DNA of 16,554 nucleotides, from NCBI GenBank assembly GCA_007127625.1, contig SKYZ01000366.1, positions 1 through 16,554 on the forward strand, read 5' to 3'. Source of the stretch: Aquisalimonas sp. Lineage in GTDB: Bacteria > Pseudomonadota > Gammaproteobacteria > Nitrococcales > Aquisalimonadaceae. The translations under genes and the position numbers were made by a program. The notes beneath the pieces were generated by a model, which saw nothing but the letters and a program-made list of their open reading frames with translations, did no database searches and had not been told where the DNA came from. Shown in pieces: positions 14,334 through 16,554 of the stretch. The first letter of the stretch is position 1. Every line of letters starts with the position of its first letter.

Positions 14334-14346
14334 GACGCTAGAGAAG

Positions 14347-15237
14347 CTATAGGTTCACGCCCGCATCCTTGATCTCCGGAAGCGGCACATCCGCGCCCTT
14401 CGCGACACCGCGCAGCCAATCGATCTCCTTCGCCCAGCCTTCAGGGCCGGCTGGGGTTTCCAGGAACATGGGTTTTTCGCGGGTACGCGGATCGGTAACT
14501 ATCCGGCGGAAGGCATCCGGGCCGATCTCGCCGCGGCCGATCAGGGCGTGGCGGTCCTTGCGTGAAGCGAACGGCGGCTTGGAGTCGTTCAGGTGCAGCG
14601 CGGCCAGACGGTCCAGGCCCAGCACGTCGTCGAAGGCGGCCCAGGTCTCCTCCCAGCCTTCTTCCGTGTGAATGGGGTAACCCGCCGCAAAGGCATGGGC
14701 GGTATCCACGCACACGCCGAAGCGCTCCGGCTGCTCCAGGCGGTCGAGCATGGCCCGCAGTTCCTCGAAGCTCTTGCCCAGGGTTGTGCCCTGGCCGGCC
14801 ACGTTCTCCAGCACCAGCAGCACGTCGGCCTTGTCCGGGTGGGCCCGGCAGACCTCGTTCAGGGCGTGGGCGATCTGACCCATACCCGTCTCGTCCCCCT
14901 CGCCCACGTGGGCACCCGGGTGGAAGTTCAGCAGGTCCACGCCGAGCTGATGGCAGCGGATCAGCTCCTGCTCAAAGGCATTATAGGACTTGGCGAACTT
15001 GTCCGGATCGGTGGTGCCGAGGTTGATGAGATAGGAGCTGTGGCTCATCACCGCACCGATGTCATGCGTCTTCCGGTTTTCCCGGAAGGCCGCGGCTTCG
15101 TCATCGCTGACGGGCTTCACCTGCCACTGGCGCTGGTTGCGGGTGAAGATCTGGATGCAATCACAGCCGATTTCGCGGCCGCGTTCAGGGGCATTCTGGG
15201 GGCCGCCGGCGGCGGAGACGTGAGCGCCGAGTTGCAT
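14347..15237 (-). CDS. nfo: Endonuclease IV (deoxyribonuclease IV, Nfo)
   Basis: A 296-residue AP endonuclease that cuts DNA 5' of abasic sites in base-excision repair. It is a TIM barrel with three zinc ions, and all ligands known from E. coli Nfo can be matched: H66 (M-S-H-S-S-Y), H106 (N-F-H-P-G-A-H), E144 (L-E-N), D178 and H181 (V-D-T-A-H), H215 (H-L-N-D-S), D228 and H230 (D-R-H), and E260 (L-E-T-P). It is slightly longer than E. coli Nfo (285) because of a C-terminal tail. ATG 15237 (M-Q-L-G-A-H-V-S-A-A-G-G) is chosen from homology and an AAGGAG 10 bases upstream. The frame stays open to 15345 only because it reads through a REP palindrome. The antitoxin gene lies 69 bp downstream on the same strand with its own candidate promoter. 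Nfo would process the abasic sites that the nearby AlkA creates. Confidence 0.95.
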   Translation of the reverse strand: MQLGAHVSAAGGPQNAPERGREIGCDCIQIFTRNQRQWQVKPVSDDEAAAFRENRKTHDIGAVMSHSSYLINLGTTDPDKFAKSYNAFEQELIRCHQLGVDLLNFHPGAHVGEGDETGMGQIAHALNEVCRAHPDKADVLLVLENVAGQGTTLGKSFEELRAMLDRLEQPERFGVCVDTAHAFAAGYPIHTEEGWEETWAAFDDVLGLDRLAALHLNDSKPPFASRKDRHALIGRGEIGPDAFRRIVTDPRTREKPMFLETPAGPEGWAKEIDWLRGVAKGADVPLPEIKDAGVNL

Positions 15238-15290
15238 GGATTGGTGGCTCCTTGTCGGTTTGGTGGCAGGTTCATGGTGCATCGAGGCGA

Positions 15291-15380
15291 AGGGCGGACC
15301 TTTAGGTCCGCCGATCAGGCATCGATCAACCGCCTTGGCTTGCATGTCTGTTAAAGGCGGACCTGAAGGTCCGCCCTACA
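15291..15380. repeat. REP/BIME-like palindrome pair, locus 2
   Basis: Copy C at 15293-15312 is GGCGGACCTTTAGGTCCGCC and copy D at 15356-15375 is GGCGGACCTGAAGGTCCGCC, starting 63 bp apart. Both have perfect 9-bp arms and a 2-bp centre. Read on the minus strand, D is preceded by GTAG exactly as copy A of locus 1 is on the plus strand, so the composite element is present twice in opposite orientations. It lies between the end of the dehydrogenase gene and the start of nfo, both on the minus strand. The arms would give hairpins in the transcript between those genes. Further small palindromes (15390-15402, 15406-15419) follow towards the dehydrogenase stop. Confidence 0.87.
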
Positions 15381-15430
15381 GGCCCTCGTAGGCGCTACGC
15401 CTGTCTCAGGTCTACCTGATCAAACGGTGA

Positions 15431-16554
15431 TCATGTCCTGACCGCGAACGGGGCGCCGTGTGTCGGCCACTGGGAGTCCGGGACGATCACGATCTTGCCC
15501 AGGTAGTTGCTGCCCCTGTCGACGAAGTACCGTTCGGCGTCGTGGAGTTCCGAAAGCCGGAAGGCACCGTGGAGCACCGGCCGGAGCTGACCGGAGCGGA
15601 TCCAGGCGATCAACTGCTCCGCCTCCTCCCGGGTGCCATGGGAGACACCAAAGATCTGTACCTGATAGAGATAAATGCGCGTCCACATGATCTCGCTGAC
15701 ATTGCCGGCGCTGGCGCCGGCAATGCTCAGGCGCGGGTAAGTGGTGCGCGCCTTCATGTCGAAGATCATGCTGTCGATGAAGCGGTCGGTCATCTCGCCA
15801 CCGGCAAGGTCCATGACCGCGTCGATGGGCCGATCGCCGGTGACGGCGCGCACACGGCCTTCGAAGTCCTCCATTTGTGAGCGGTCCAGCACCGCCTCGG
15901 CGCCCAGCTCCAGCAGGGCATCCGCCTTGTCCTGCTGGCTGAGCGCGTACGGAATCGCCCGCATGATGCGGCAGAGCTGGATCAGCGCAGTGCCCACGCC
16001 GCCGCTGGCCCCGGTGACCAGCACCCGCTCGCCGGCCGTCACGCCGGCAGCGTTCAGCATGTGCAGGGCGGTCTGGTAAGAGCACATGCCCATGACGGCC
16101 AGCTCGGCATCCGCCAGGTCGGCGTTGTCAACGGCGTGGAACTGATCCGACGGCACGGTGACGTATTCAGCGAATCCGCCATCGGCGCCGTGGCCATAAT
16201 AGTCCGGCGTCAGGTTGATGTCCCGACGGCTGTCGGCGTAGATGTTGAAATCCAGCAGACCGCGTTCGCCGACGCGGCCGGGATCCACGCCCTCACCCAC
16301 CGCCGCGACCCGTCCGGCCACGTCGGCGCCCTGGATGCGCGGGAACGTGAACGTCGGCGACCCGCCCATCTGGAACGACACAGTGTCGCCCTTGTCCTTC
16401 ACTGGATAGAGTCCTTCGCGAGCCTTGCGGTCGGTATTGTTCTTGGCGGTGGCGGTCACCTGCACCAGCACCTCGCCGGGCCCAGGCCGGGGCACCGGCA
16501 CATCCTGCCGATACTCGAGCTTGTCCACACCGCCGTGGCCGGTGAGGAGCATTG
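15431..16554 (-). CDS. Medium-chain dehydrogenase, zinc-less quinone oxidoreductase-like (probably 5'-truncated by the window edge)
   Basis: At least 373 residues of an MDR-superfamily NAD(P)-dependent reductase. The GroES-like half contains P-G-P-G-E-V-L-V-Q-V and F-P-R-I-Q-G-A-D-V-A-G (about 70-80). The Rossmann half contains G-E-R-V-L-V-T-G-A-S-G-G-V-G (174-187), the NADPH-binding loop of the quinone-reductase branch. Where zinc alcohol dehydrogenases have the catalytic Cys there is N-N-T-D (38-41), and the four-Cys structural zinc lobe is absent, so it is probably zinc-independent. The substrate is unknown. An ATG exists at 16552, but relatives normally carry two or three residues before L-L-T-G-H-G-G (for example M-K-A), so the true start probably lies just outside the window. 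The stop TGA is at 15433-15431. Confidence 0.85.
   Translation of the reverse strand, partial: MLLTGHGGVDKLEYRQDVPVPRPGPGEVLVQVTATAKNNTDRKAREGLYPVKDKGDTVSFQMGGSPTFTFPRIQGADVAGRVAAVGEGVDPGRVGERGLLDFNIYADSRRDINLTPDYYGHGADGGFAEYVTVPSDQFHAVDNADLADAELAVMGMCSYQTALHMLNAAGVTAGERVLVTGASGGVGTALIQLCRIMRAIPYALSQQDKADALLELGAEAVLDRSQMEDFEGRVRAVTGDRPIDAVMDLAGGEMTDRFIDSMIFDMKARTTYPRLSIAGASAGNVSEIMWTRIYLYQVQIFGVSHGTREEAEQLIAWIRSGQLRPVLHGAFRLSELHDAERYFVDRGSNYLGKIVIVPDSQWPTHGAPFAVRT

Noticed and set aside
14278..14346. A toxin gene located upstream of the antitoxin (reversed order)
   Set aside because: The 69-bp gap before nfo is too short for a toxin, holds a candidate promoter, and nfo itself is a complete repair enzyme.
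15390..15402. AGGCG-CTA-CGCCT hairpin after the dehydrogenase stop as an intrinsic terminator
   Set aside because: The stem is only 5 bp and there is no T-run on the minus strand; it is noted only as part of a palindrome-rich spacer.
1..16554. tRNA, rRNA, CRISPR array, insertion sequence or prophage genes
   Set aside because: No cloverleaf-like sequence, spaced direct repeat array, transposase motif or phage protein was seen on reading both strands. This is by eye only; a covariance-model search would be decisive.

Overview
This GC-rich window fits a halophilic or alkaliphilic gammaproteobacterium. The proteins are acidic, and a periplasmic tricorn protease, an Ada/AlkA pair and a large GcvT-type FAD oxidoreductase are all present. 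An Ectothiorhodospiraceae- or Halomonas-like host is a guess from style, not a demonstrated assignment. There is no rRNA, tRNA, CRISPR array, phage gene or insertion sequence. Coding density is high, and most intergenic gaps are short.

Left third (1-5460). The 3' end of a rhomboid intramembrane protease runs into a convergent DUF924 gene on the minus strand. Divergent from that is a 3.7-kb tricorn-type S41 protease with a signal peptide and a striking Pro/Asp/Glu-rich linker. It is followed 4 bp later by a CxxCxxxH peroxidase-related (AhpD/CMD) protein. A pair of GGCGGACCTnnAGGTCCGCC palindromes (REP/BIME-like) closes this block.

Middle (5461-9346). A membrane-anchored alpha/beta hydrolase is followed, on the same minus strand further upstream, by a broken FAD/NAD(P) oxidoreductase remnant, a membrane-anchored or exported cupin and a class I SAM methyltransferase. 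Read in transcription order these are methyltransferase, cupin, then broken oxidoreductase. They face a divergent HxlR-type regulator across a 154-bp gap with several small palindromes. This looks like a small regulated accessory operon whose last gene has been lost.

Right half (9347-16554). An ada-alkA pair (start and stop overlapping by 4 bp) encodes an alkylation-damage response, with an Ada form that lacks the N-terminal Zn/phosphotriester domain. Across a 272-bp gap lies a divergent 855-aa dimethylglycine/sarcosine dehydrogenase-like enzyme. Convergent to it is a ribbon-helix-helix antitoxin. Its RelE-family toxin appears to have been deleted except for about 20 C-terminal codons, which lie at a 12-bp perfect inverted repeat. 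Upstream are nfo (endonuclease IV), a second REP/BIME pair and a zinc-less quinone-oxidoreductase-like dehydrogenase that runs off the right edge.

How the genes work together: AlkA makes abasic sites that an AP endonuclease such as Nfo can cut, and Ada repairs O6-methylguanine directly, so the right half has a DNA alkylation-repair flavour. No convincing new multi-gene system is present. The observations most worth a second look are the toxin-deletion scar, the paired REP elements at two loci, the HxlR-methyltransferase-cupin locus with its decayed oxidoreductase, and the tricorn linker.
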